The notes beneath the pieces are model-generated. The model made no database searches and was not told where the DNA came from. It saw only the letters and a program-made list of their open reading frames with translations. Both the position numbers and the translations under genes were made by a program. A stretch of DNA of 64,000 nucleotides from Motiliproteus sp. SC1-56 (lineage in GTDB: Bacteria > Pseudomonadota > Gammaproteobacteria > Pseudomonadales > Balneatricaceae): NCBI RefSeq assembly GCF_017309075.1, contig NZ_JAEMGS010000018.1, positions 1 through 64,000 on the forward strand, given 5' to 3'. How positions within the stretch are numbered: position 1 is the first letter of the stretch; every line of letters begins with the position of its first letter. Shown here in pieces: positions 28,996 to 37,279 of this stretch.

Positions 28996-31932
28996 ATGAG
29001 CCAAGCCCTTCACCTGCAGTTGCAAGGCGTCAGCTGTAACGGCTGTGTTGGCAAGATTCGCCGCACCCTGCAAGCCGAAGATAAAGAGGCGGATCTGCAG
29101 GTGACCCTGGAAACGGGGCGCGCCCGTGTTTTCAGCACGCTGCCGCCGGACCGGATACAGAGCCTGATCAGCGAGTTGGGGTACGGGGTGGAGCTGGCGG
29201 CAAAAAACAGCGAGACGCTTCGCGTCGAAGGCGTCAGTTGTAACGGCTGCGTCAACAAGATCAGAAAGGCGCTCGCGGGCGAGGACTCCGATGCCAAGCT
29301 GAGCGCGGACCTCGATACCAAGCGGCTAACCTTCAACAGCCGGCTGAGCGGGTCTGAACTGACCTCCTTGCTGGACGACCTGGGCTATCAGGCCCAGCCG
29401 TTGGCGCCTGAAACCCACACTTTCAGGGTGGATGGCATCACTTGTAACGGCTGCGTCAACAAGATCAGAAAGGCGCTCGCGAGCGAGGATCCCGAGGCCG
29501 AGCTGAGCGCGGACCTGGACTCCAAACAATTGACCTTCACAACCCGCTTAGGCGAGCCGGCGCTGATCGGCCTGCTGGAAACGCTGGGGTATTCGGCCCA
29601 GGGACCAGCCAAGGTCGAGCACGAGCCATCGGCGCCGCCGGTGTCGGGTGTGCAACCGGCCGCCCAGCCTCAGGCGGACCAAGGCCCTGGCATTCAGCTG
29701 GCCCTGCAGGGCATGACATGCGCCAGCTGTGTGCGCTCCGTGGAGCAGGCGTTGGGGGCGGTGGCCGGGGTCGAGCGGGTGGATGTCAATTTTGGCAGCC
29801 GCAGCGCCCTGGTGACAGGAACGGCTGCGCCCGAGCAGCTGATTGAGGCGGTGTCTGATGCCGGCTACGGCGCGACCCTGGTGGAAGACGCCGGGGCGGC
29901 CGAGGCAGAAAGGGAGGCCAGCGAGGCCGCGGAATATCGCCGCCGCCTGCGTAACACCGCCATCGGCCTGGGGCTGGGCGTTTCGTTGATGCTTTACGGC
30001 CTCGTGGAAGGTATGGCCATGCAAAGCGGTGCCCAGCGCCTGGGGTGGGGGTTGGTGGGGTTGTTGACCCTGGCGGTGCTGCTGACCGCCGGCCGTCACT
30101 TCTTTGTTGGCGCCTGGAAGGCGTTTCGGCACCATAACGCCAACATGGATACCCTGATCGCCATGGGCACCGGCTCTGCCTGGGCCTACTCCATGCTGGT
30201 GGTGCTCCTGCCCGACCTGCTGCCGGCCTCGGCCCGTGGGCTCTATTTTGAAGCGGCGGCGATGATTATCGGTTTGGTTAACCTGGGCCAGGCGTTGGAA
30301 ATCCGCGCCCGCGGGCGCACCAATCAGGCCATTCGACGGCTGCTGGACCTGCAGGTCAAGACCGCCCGGGTGCTGCGCGATGGCGACGAGGTGGACGTCC
30401 CGGTGGAGCAGGTGCACCTCGATGATTACGTCCGCGTGCGCCCCGGAGAAAAGGTGCCGGTGGACGGGGAGGTGGTTGAAGGACACAGCCTGGTTGACGA
30501 GTCCATGCTGACCGGGGAGCCCCTGGCCGTGGAGAAGGGCGCAGGTCATGCGGTTTCGGCCGGTACCCTGAACCGTACCGGCACCTTGGTTTTTCGGGCC
30601 ACCCGGGTGGGACGTGATACCGCCCTGGCCCAGATCGTGGACATGGTGCGCCGGGCCCAGAACACCAAGCCGCCGATCAGCCAGCTGGCGGACCGGGTCG
30701 CCGCCATTTTTGTCCCTTCGGTGCTGATCATTGCCGTACTGACGGCGTTGGCCTGGTTCAATTTCGGTCCGGCGCCGCAGTCGGTCTACATGCTGGTTAC
30801 CGCGGTCACGGTGCTGATTATCGCCTGCCCCTGTGCGCTGGGGCTGGCGACCCCCATCTCCACCATGATCGGCATCGGTAAAGCGGCCGAATTCGGCATC
30901 CTGATTCGTAACGGTGAAGCCCTGCAACAGGCCAGCAACCTGACCACCATCGTGCTCGACAAAACCGGCACCATCACGCAGGGGCGGCCCGAGGTGACAG
31001 ATTTTGAGGTGGCTGCAGGGGCGGAGCGGGAGCAGGCGCTGGACGTGCTCTACGCCCTGGAGAGCGGTTCTGAACACCCGCTGGCCGAGGCCGTGATCAA
31101 CTTCACCGGTCGTCGCGACCTGAGCGCGAAGACACAGGGTTTCGAGGCGCTGAGCGGTCGTGGGGTTACGGCTTCTTTCGAGGGGCGCCGCTATTTTTTG
31201 GGCAACAGCCGTTTGATGGAGGAGCAGAGCATTGCCCTGGGGGCGTTGCAGGAGCGCGCCCAGGCTTGGGAAGCCCAGGCCCGTACGGTCATTTTTCTCG
31301 CTGAAGCCGGGCGCCTGCTGGCGCTGGTGGGCATATCCGATCCGATCAAGGAGGACGCGGTGGCGGCGATCAAGCGCCTCCACGATGAGGGAATCAAGGT
31401 GATGATGCTCACCGGGGACAATGCCGCCACCGCCAAGGCAGTGGCCGAGGCGACCGGTATCGACAGCTACCGGGCCCAGCTGCTCCCCGAAGACAAGCTG
31501 CGGATCGTATCCGAGCTGCAACAGGCCGGTGAGCGGGTGGGGATGACGGGTGACGGCATCAACGACGCGCCGGCCCTGTCTCAGGCGGACGTGGGCTTTG
31601 CCATCGGCACCGGCACCGACGTGGCCATCGAGAGCGCGGATGTCACCCTGATGCGCGGTTCTCTGCATGGGGTGGCGGATGCCATCGAGCTGAGCCGCGC
31701 CACCCTCCGCAATATCAAGCAGAACCTGTGGGGCGCCTTCGCCTACAACAGCCTCGGGATTCCGGTGGCGGCGGGTGTTCTCTTTCCCTTCACCGGGTTG
31801 CTGCTCAACCCGGTGATCGCCGGCGTTGCCATGTCGCTGTCATCGGTGACCGTGGTCAGCAACGCTAATCGACTGCGCTTTTTCCGGCCCGGGGATAGAA
31901 CCCAGCCGAAATCCGCCGAGGAGGTGCTCTGA
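28996..31932 (+). CDS. copA: copper-exporting P1B-type ATPase with four metal-binding domains
   Basis: Inner-membrane Cu(I) exporter of 978 residues, longer than the usual ~800 because it has four N-terminal HMA domains. The first three carry CNGC (Cys14/17, 82/85, 150/153) and are spaced exactly 68 residues apart; the fourth is the classical GMTCASC (Cys242/245). The core has eight predicted membrane helices, the transport motif CPC at 611-613, phosphorylation site DKTGT at Asp655, the SEHP motif of P1B pumps, and [10 protein letters not shown] in the hinge. A CueR-type promoter precedes it. A 24-codon ORF overlaps its stop codon. Confidence 0.96.
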   Translation: MSQALHLQLQGVSCNGCVGKIRRTLQAEDKEADLQVTLETGRARVFSTLPPDRIQSLISELGYGVELAAKNSETLRVEGVSCNGCVNKIRKALAGEDSDAKLSADLDTKRLTFNSRLSGSELTSLLDDLGYQAQPLAPETHTFRVDGITCNGCVNKIRKALASEDPEAELSADLDSKQLTFTTRLGEPALIGLLETLGYSAQGPAKVEHEPSAPPVSGVQPAAQPQADQGPGIQLALQGMTCASCVRSVEQALGAVAGVERVDVNFGSRSALVTGTAAPEQLIEAVSDAGYGATLVEDAGAAEAEREASEAAEYRRRLRNTAIGLGLGVSLMLYGLVEGMAMQSGAQRLGWGLVGLLTLAVLLTAGRHFFVGAWKAFRHHNANMDTLIAMGTGSAWAYSMLVVLLPDLLPASARGLYFEAAAMIIGLVNLGQALEIRARGRTNQAIRRLLDLQVKTARVLRDGDEVDVPVEQVHLDDYVRVRPGEKVPVDGEVVEGHSLVDESMLTGEPLAVEKGAGHAVSAGTLNRTGTLVFRATRVGRDTALAQIVDMVRRAQNTKPPISQLADRVAAIFVPSVLIIAVLTALAWFNFGPAPQSVYMLVTAVTVLIIACPCALGLATPISTMIGIGKAAEFGILIRNGEALQQASNLTTIVLDKTGTITQGRPEVTDFEVAAGAEREQALDVLYALESGSEHPLAEAVINFTGRRDLSAKTQGFEALSGRGVTASFEGRRYFLGNSRLMEEQSIALGALQERAQAWEAQARTVIFLAEAGRLLALVGISDPIKEDAVAAIKRLHDEGIKVMMLTGDNAATAKAVAEATGIDSYRAQLLPEDKLRIVSELQQAGERVGMTGDGINDAPALSQADVGFAIGTGTDVAIESADVTLMRGSLHGVADAIELSRATLRNIKQNLWGAFAYNSLGIPVAAGVLFPFTGLLLNPVIAGVAMSLSSVTVVSNANRLRFFRPGDRTQPKSAEEVL
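29011..29622 (+). repeat. three tandem 204-base repeats encoding HMA domains
   Basis: The CNGC codons recur at 29035, 29239 and 29443, each exactly 204 bases apart. Repeats two and three share an unbroken 39-base identity (29239-29277 and 29443-29481) and further similarity on both sides, so this duplication looks recent. The first repeat is more diverged. Outer boundaries are approximate. Confidence 0.85.
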
Positions 31933-32006
31933 TGGAACTGTTGGTTAACGGCGTTGGAATCGGGCTGGTGGCGCTGATCGTATGGTGGTTCTGGTTGAGC
32001 AACTAG
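31932..32006 (+). CDS. 24-residue membrane peptide overlapping the copA stop
   Basis: An ATG overlaps the copA stop (TGATG) and opens a 24-codon frame whose product is almost entirely one hydrophobic helix (LLVNGVGIGLVALIVWWFWL). From memory, copper ATPase genes in related bacteria are often followed by a membrane-anchored cupredoxin whose N-terminus looks like this (VNxxGLxLIALIVWWFWLS). Here a TAG follows at once and the downstream frame has no cupredoxin sequence. It is either a remnant of that gene or a true small membrane protein. Confidence 0.5.
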   Translation: MELLVNGVGIGLVALIVWWFWLSN

Positions 32007-32120
32007 CGGGCGAGCGGCAGGCTTTGGCGCGGCGGCTATCTTGGCCGACCGGGTTCGGGGCGTATTTAGCCTGTTTCGGGGCCAGGGGCCTTGTGTTTGC
32101 GCGCTCGCAGGGCAAATAAA

Positions 32121-32189
32121 CCACGCCCCGATCAACTGCCCTGGCGGTGGTGCGCTTTTCTCGGCGCGGTTGGGCGGATCGGGGCGTGG
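32121..32189. repeat. 13-base inverted repeat downstream of copA
   Basis: CCACGCCCCGATC (32121-32133) and its exact complement (32177-32189) flank 43 bases. A third partial copy (CGGGGCG) lies near 32055. The set falls in the 237-base gap between the membrane peptide and mscS. It may form a long hairpin that ends or stabilises both convergent transcripts, or be a decayed repeat element. Confidence 0.6.
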
Positions 32190-32243
32190 AGGTACTCTGG
32201 GCTCCCTTTAAACTGTTTACCCTTTGAAATGGGCTGAGGCGCC

Positions 32244-33104
32244 TCAGGCCGTTTTCTCCACCTGATGCAGGTGCACATCCTGCTGCGGGTAAGGAATGCT
32301 GATCCCCTCCTCGTCAAAGGTCAGCTTGACCTTTTCCTGCATTTCGAAAAAGACATCCCAGTAGTCCGGCGCGTTGACGAAGGCGCGCACCGAGAAGTTA
32401 ACTGAGCTGTCGGCGAGCGCGGAGAGCACCACCTGGCTCGCGGGGTCCGTGAGGATCCTATCGTCCTCGGCGACCAGCCGTTGCAGAATCGCCTTGGCCT
32501 TGCGCAGGTCATCATCGTAGCTAATGCCGAACACCATATCGACGCGTCGAATGGGGCTCAGGGAGAAGTTGATGATACTGCCGTTGGAGAGGTTGCCGTT
32601 GGGGATAATAATGGTCTTGCGGTCGACGGTGTGAAGCACGGTGTTGAATATCTGGATCTCCTTCACGGTGCCGCTATGTCCCTGGGCCTCGATGTAATCG
32701 CCCACCTTGAAAGGCTTGAACAGCAGGATCAGCACACCGCCGGCAAAGTTGGCCAGGCTCCCCTGCAATGCCAGACCCACCGCGAGCCCGGCGGCACCCA
32801 GAATGGCGATAAAGGAGGTGGTCTTGATTCCGACCATGGAGGCAACGCTGACCAGCAGCAGTACCTTGAGGGTGATGGAAGCCAGCTTGTCCAAAAAGGA
32901 GGCCAAGGTATCTTCCACCTTGGCGGCTTTGAGGACCCGGTCCAAGCCGCGTACCAGGTAGCGAATCAGCCACAGCCCCAGCAGCAGGGTAATGATTGCC
33001 ATCAGCAGCTTGCCGCCGTATAGGACCCCGTACTCGATGGCCATATCCTTGTAGGCGCTGAGCTGTTCGCCGTTCAGCGAAGCCAGTTGGTTGAGCTCTT
33101 CCAT
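32244..33104 (-). CDS. mscS: small-conductance mechanosensitive channel
   Basis: Inner-membrane osmotic release channel. The 286 residues match the E. coli MscS length. Three N-terminal membrane helices are visible; the pore helix is AVGLALQGSLANFAGGVLIL with the Gly/Ala packing pattern, followed directly by the beta domain start FKPFKVGDYIEAQGHSG. The alpha/beta vestibule domain includes FNTVLHTVDRKTIIIPNGNL, where the PN motif is typical. Monocistronic, convergent with the copA unit. Confidence 0.95.
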   Translation of the reverse strand: MEELNQLASLNGEQLSAYKDMAIEYGVLYGGKLLMAIITLLLGLWLIRYLVRGLDRVLKAAKVEDTLASFLDKLASITLKVLLLVSVASMVGIKTTSFIAILGAAGLAVGLALQGSLANFAGGVLILLFKPFKVGDYIEAQGHSGTVKEIQIFNTVLHTVDRKTIIIPNGNLSNGSIINFSLSPIRRVDMVFGISYDDDLRKAKAILQRLVAEDDRILTDPASQVVLSALADSSVNFSVRAFVNAPDYWDVFFEMQEKVKLTFDEEGISIPYPQQDVHLHQVEKTA

Positions 33105-33450
33105 TACACTTTTACCTTTTTAATCAGAGGGTAAACGCCGACCTGGCGATACACGAAAGTCTAGCTGATGTAAAAACTAAAGAAAAAAGTGGCGGGGTCA
33201 TCGCGAGGCTGTCGTTTTAAAAACACGTAAAACCTGCGGTTAAAGGTGGCGGTCACCCTCCCGAGGCTGTTGGCCTTGAGGCTCAGCGGCGAGCGCCCTG
33301 GCTTGCCGGTGGCGGCGGGCCCGGCGATAATCGAGGCAGTGTTTGCCGGGTTGTCATATCCTTTCAAGGCGTATCGGGTCGTTTTCTGGCTCGTCGCCGG
33401 CCCCACTCGGGTGCCTGTTTCGCTGTTTTTTGAATGAAGTCGGGTAGTGC
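33105..33450. other. intergenic region between mscS and the subtilase gene
   Basis: This 346-base gap between divergent genes should hold both promoters. Short frames exist on both strands (for example 33246-33437 plus), but none has a good ribosome binding site or recognisable product. I see no hairpin with a T run and no repeat. Confidence 0.5.
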
Positions 33451-36192
33451 ATGGCCAAGAAGTGGAAGTTGCAGGTGGGTGCGGGTCTGGTGTCGGTGCT
33501 GTGCTGGGGAGCGATCGCTCCGGCGGTTGGTGAGCAAGCCCGGGCATTTGCGGCCGAGATTGTTGAATTCTCTCTGGAACGCCGGGTCGTTGAGCAGATT
33601 CTGGAGGACCCGGAAAATACCCCCCGCCACCTGACCAGGGCCGGCAAGCACCCGGACTACCTTAACCGGCTGGAGACAGGCGAGCGCGAGAGCCTGTTGC
33701 AGGCTGCGCAGAGAAGCCCCACTGCCCTTGCTGAACAGGGCCACACCCTCCTCAAAACGACGCCCGGAAAGCTGGTCTCCCTGCATGCCGAGCTGGTCGA
33801 GGCCCTGAGTGCCGAGCAGCGCCTGGCCCTCGAGACGCAGATCCAGGCGCTGGTGGTCGACAAGCGGATTGCGATCGCCGACGGACGCCTAGTCTACAAC
33901 GGTTTCCCCGCCTGGAAAAAAGTGCTGATTGGTGGCGGTGGGGTCGCCGTCCTGGCCGGCCTCGGCGGTGGTGGCGGTGGTGGAGGAGGTGGAGGAGGTG
34001 GCTCCAGCTCCGGTGGTGGAGACAGCTTGGAAAACGGTTTCGAGCCGCCCCTGTTCACGATTACCCAGGCCTACAGCGCAGACTATCGCCACGCCATGGT
34101 GGGCACCCTGCAGGCCCATGCGCGGGGGTATGACGGCGAAGGGGTGACCGTGGCCATCCTTGATACCGGGTTTCGCGCCAGCCATCTGGAACTCGACGGC
34201 CAGTTCGATGCTTTTTTCAACGCCATTACCGGTGCCAGCGGGGCGGCGGCTTCGGTGGATCCGGACGGGCACGGCACCCATGTGGCAGCGATTATCGGGG
34301 CCAAGCTCAATGCCAGCCCGGTGACGGGGGTGGCCCCGGGGGCCCGCTTGGTGGGGATTCGGATTGGCGATGATGCCGGTCAACTGACCAACGACGATGC
34401 GCAACTGGCCGCGGCCGTGGATTTTGCGGTGGCTACCGGCAGTGCCTTTACCAACAACTCCTGGGGCGTATTTACGCCCATTGATGCCGTGGAAGCGGAC
34501 CAGGTCGAGGGCTTTTTCCCCGGCTTGCTGCAGGCGTTTCGCGATGCCGCCGCGGCGGACCGGGTGATGGTGTTTTCTGCTGGTAACCAGGGCGAGGACC
34601 ACCCCCTTCAGCCCCAGGCGCTGGCCGGGCTGCCGGTGCTGTTCCCGGAGCTGACGGACCACTGGGTGGCGGTGTCGGCGGTGGGACCGGACGGGAGGCT
34701 GGCCAGCTACTCCCAGGCTTGCGGTTCTGCCGCTGCCTGGTGCCTGGTGGCTCCGGGGGGCGAGGTCGGGGTGGATGGCGAATTGCTGGTATCGGCCGCC
34801 CATACCGGGGATGCCGATTATGCCGGCGCGGCGGGAACCTCCCTGGCAACGCCCATGGTGACCGGCGCCCTGGCGGTGCTCAAAGAGCGCTTTCCCACCC
34901 TCGACAATGCCACGGTGGTGGACCGCCTGTTCCTGACCGCTAACAAGGAGGGCATCTACGCAGAAACGGCCCTCTACGGCCAGGGGCTGCTGGACCTGGA
35001 GAAGGCAACCGATCCGCTCGGAGCGCTCTCGGTGGTCGACCCCGATATCAGCACCACGGGCGGCGTCGAGGCGCTGTCCCTTGCCGCCTTAAGGGTTGAG
35101 TTGTCCCGCGCCTGGGGAGATGGCTTTAGCACAGCCCTGGCGGGGAACACTCTGGCCGTGGCTGATAGCCAGGGGGCTGGCTTTTTTATCGACCTTGGCA
35201 GCCTGGCCGCTCCGCAGCCGCAACCGAGCACCGATGACCAGCTGCATCGCTACCGCTTCTCTGACCGCCAACTGCCATTGGCTCTGGGGGGTGGAGCCAC
35301 ACTGACCCTGCAGTACGTCGGTGGCGCCCGGAATGGCTTTCAGGGGGGGGTCTACCGGGTTCAACACGCAGACCGGGAATGGCGGCTGGGGATGAGCAAC
35401 CGCTCCCGCCCCCTGCTGAGTTTCGCCCCGGGGCGCGGGCTCGACGGTGCCTACTCCGCCACTGGATTCAGCCTCCCCTACCTGGATGCCGACAGCCCTC
35501 TCTGGGGTACTCATTACGCCAGTAACGATGGCCCCGTGACCTGGGGGCTGACGTTCCTGGCCTCCCGGGGAGCGCCCTCAAGCGCCGGCGTCATTCAGGC
35601 CCGGGTCGGGGTTGCCAGTGTGAGCTTCACCCCCTTGGCAGGGCTGAAGCTGGGGTGGCAACTGGGGCACGGCCATGAAACCGACGGCGTGCTGGGGGCC
35701 AGGTTCCAGGGGGGCCTGGCGCTTTCCGACAAGACGCCTTTTACCTACACCGGCCTGCAGGCGGAGTGGCAGCTGGCGGAGAACACCCAGCTGGCGGCCG
35801 CGGCCTACCTGGGGCGCGCGCGCCCCCAGCGGGGCGCGGGGTTGGTGACGGGGATCTCGGATCTGATCAGTTCGAGCTTCGCCCTGGGGCTGGATCACCA
35901 GCTGGATCAGCGGCACCAGCTTGGCGTGCTGCTCAGCCAGCCGTTGCGTATCGAACGGGGGGAAATGGCGCTGACCTATTCCAACGGCTACGTGGGCAAC
36001 CAGTTCAACCGTACTCGGGCGGAGATTGATCTCGCACCGAGCGGCCGTCAGCGTGATTACGAGCTGTTCTATCGTCTTAAGGCCGACGCCCGCGCGACCT
36101 TCAAAGCCTCCCTGGTTCACCAGCAGGAGCCCGGGCATCGCCGGGGCACGCGTAACAATCTGATTCTGTTTTCAACCGGGCTGTCTTTCTAG
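33451..36192 (+). CDS. secreted subtilisin-like serine protease, autotransporter-like
   Basis: A 913-residue S8 peptidase. The N-terminus resembles a signal peptide (VGAGLVSVLCWGAIAPAVG), followed by a ~140-residue propeptide-like helical region and a hydrophobic patch running into an uninterrupted run of 13 glycines (near residues 174-186). The catalytic triad is intact: Asp238 (VAILDTGF), His274 (DGHGTHVA), Ser464 (GTSLATPMV), with Asn379 (SAGNQG) as oxyanion residue. The last ~330 residues alternate polar and aromatic residues as in beta strands and end with Phe (ILFSTGLSF), as in outer-membrane barrels, suggesting self-export. The barrel is an inference; a surface-anchored or two-partner export is possible. 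Confidence 0.87.
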   Translation: MAKKWKLQVGAGLVSVLCWGAIAPAVGEQARAFAAEIVEFSLERRVVEQILEDPENTPRHLTRAGKHPDYLNRLETGERESLLQAAQRSPTALAEQGHTLLKTTPGKLVSLHAELVEALSAEQRLALETQIQALVVDKRIAIADGRLVYNGFPAWKKVLIGGGGVAVLAGLGGGGGGGGGGGGGSSSGGGDSLENGFEPPLFTITQAYSADYRHAMVGTLQAHARGYDGEGVTVAILDTGFRASHLELDGQFDAFFNAITGASGAAASVDPDGHGTHVAAIIGAKLNASPVTGVAPGARLVGIRIGDDAGQLTNDDAQLAAAVDFAVATGSAFTNNSWGVFTPIDAVEADQVEGFFPGLLQAFRDAAAADRVMVFSAGNQGEDHPLQPQALAGLPVLFPELTDHWVAVSAVGPDGRLASYSQACGSAAAWCLVAPGGEVGVDGELLVSAAHTGDADYAGAAGTSLATPMVTGALAVLKERFPTLDNATVVDRLFLTANKEGIYAETALYGQGLLDLEKATDPLGALSVVDPDISTTGGVEALSLAALRVELSRAWGDGFSTALAGNTLAVADSQGAGFFIDLGSLAAPQPQPSTDDQLHRYRFSDRQLPLALGGGATLTLQYVGGARNGFQGGVYRVQHADREWRLGMSNRSRPLLSFAPGRGLDGAYSATGFSLPYLDADSPLWGTHYASNDGPVTWGLTFLASRGAPSSAGVIQARVGVASVSFTPLAGLKLGWQLGHGHETDGVLGARFQGGLALSDKTPFTYTGLQAEWQLAENTQLAAAAYLGRARPQRGAGLVTGISDLISSSFALGLDHQLDQRHQLGVLLSQPLRIERGEMALTYSNGYVGNQFNRTRAEIDLAPSGRQRDYELFYRLKADARATFKASLVHQQEPGHRRGTRNNLILFSTGLSF

Positions 36193-36210
36193 GCCCCTGG
36201 GAAGGCTCGA

Positions 36211-37257
36211 TCAGCGGTTGACCACCCGCTGGCGCTGGGCTTCGAGCCCCATGGCCAGCAGGTAAGGATCCTCCGCCTGGGCCGCCAGAAAATCCCCTTT
36301 GCAGGTCCAGCCCCGCCAACCGATGGCGATCAGGCTCTGGGCCACGGCCCCGCCCAGGGTGGCGCCGGGGCCGAGCAGGATAATGCGCTCGGGCGCATAC
36401 TCCTTCACCGCTACCTGCACCGCCGCGGTGAAATCGTAGGGCTGGCACACCTGGTGGTCGAGGGTGTAATCCCACAGGGCGCGGGTGTGGGTTGAATGGG
36501 GCGACCACTGGCCGCCGCGACCGTCGACCAGCGGCAGGCGTGGCGGGGCGAACAGGGCCGCGCCCAGCCGCTCCCGCCCAAGCGCCGCCACGTCGGTGAG
36601 CAGCGGGGTATGGAAAGCGGCCTGGTTGTGCAGGCGCATGGGATAGCGCCCCTGCTCGGGGGGCAGTTGCTCCTGCAGGCGCTTGAGCGCGGCGGCGTTG
36701 CCGCCGAACACGCGCAGCCCGCCCAGTCGAATCGACAGGTGCAGCGCGCAGCCGGGCTCCTCGTTGATGGCCCGGGTCAGGGCATCCAGGGTCTCGTGCC
36801 GGCCCGGGATCGGGCGCCAGTTATCGTCCACCTCGGGGTAGATCAGCTGGCCACCGATCAGCGTCTGCTGCATCAGGGTGCCCATGGTGTTGATCACTTG
36901 GAAGGCCCCTCGTTCATCCAGAGCACCGGCGCAGGCCAGGGCGATGTACCAGCCCATGGAGTTGCCGGTGAGGGCGCAGATATCGAACCGCTCCCGGTCG
37001 ATGGCCAGGAAATCGGCATAACTGCAGGCCCAGATCAGGGTCGAGGCGTTGTCGCCGCGGCTGTGTTCGCTGAGGCTGTAGCGGGCGCGCGCGTCCAGCT
37101 CGCCGATGGGCGTCTGTTCGAGGCCCCGGCGCCAGCCGTCGATCCGGGCGATCAAGCCCTGCTTGTCGCCGTGGTGGCGGGCCAGGTAGCCCAACTCCGT
37201 GGCGTTGTAGGTGCCGCGCCCCGGGCAGATCACCAGGGCTTTCTCTTTTTTCCTCAA
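36211..37257 (-). CDS. malonyltransferase-like acyltransferase (FabD fold)
   Basis: A 348-residue protein with an acyltransferase fold. The nucleophile elbow is GNSMGW with Ser100 (a GHSxG variant with Asn in place of His), and NQAAFHTPLL holds the likely partner His. VICPGRGTYN at the N-terminus matches the FabD start (FPGQG). TTG at 37257 is chosen: GAGGAG precedes it by 7 bases and the product begins with the expected KKEKALVICPGRG; a GTG at 37293 would overlap the upstream gene. It is the last gene of the unit with the E1 dehydrogenase. The acyl donor and acceptor are unknown. Confidence 0.8.
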   Translation of the reverse strand: MRKKEKALVICPGRGTYNATELGYLARHHGDKQGLIARIDGWRRGLEQTPIGELDARARYSLSEHSRGDNASTLIWACSYADFLAIDRERFDICALTGNSMGWYIALACAGALDERGAFQVINTMGTLMQQTLIGGQLIYPEVDDNWRPIPGRHETLDALTRAINEEPGCALHLSIRLGGLRVFGGNAAALKRLQEQLPPEQGRYPMRLHNQAAFHTPLLTDVAALGRERLGAALFAPPRLPLVDGRGGQWSPHSTHTRALWDYTLDHQVCQPYDFTAAVQVAVKEYAPERIILLGPGATLGGAVAQSLIAIGWRGWTCKGDFLAAQAEDPYLLAMGLEAQRQRVVNR

Positions 37258-37279
37258 GGGTGGGCTCCTCAAAACGTGC

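Noticed and set aside
29548-31668. 706-codon open frame opposite copA
   Set aside because: Antisense shadow; His/Gln/Gly-rich product with no motif, while copA has every catalytic motif.
33161-33547. Short frames on both strands in the mscS-subtilase gap
   Set aside because: No ribosome binding site, no domain and low-complexity composition.
33960-34025. Poly-glycine tract as evidence of a frameshift in the protease gene
   Set aside because: The frame stays open and all catalytic motifs follow in the same frame, so the gene is intact.
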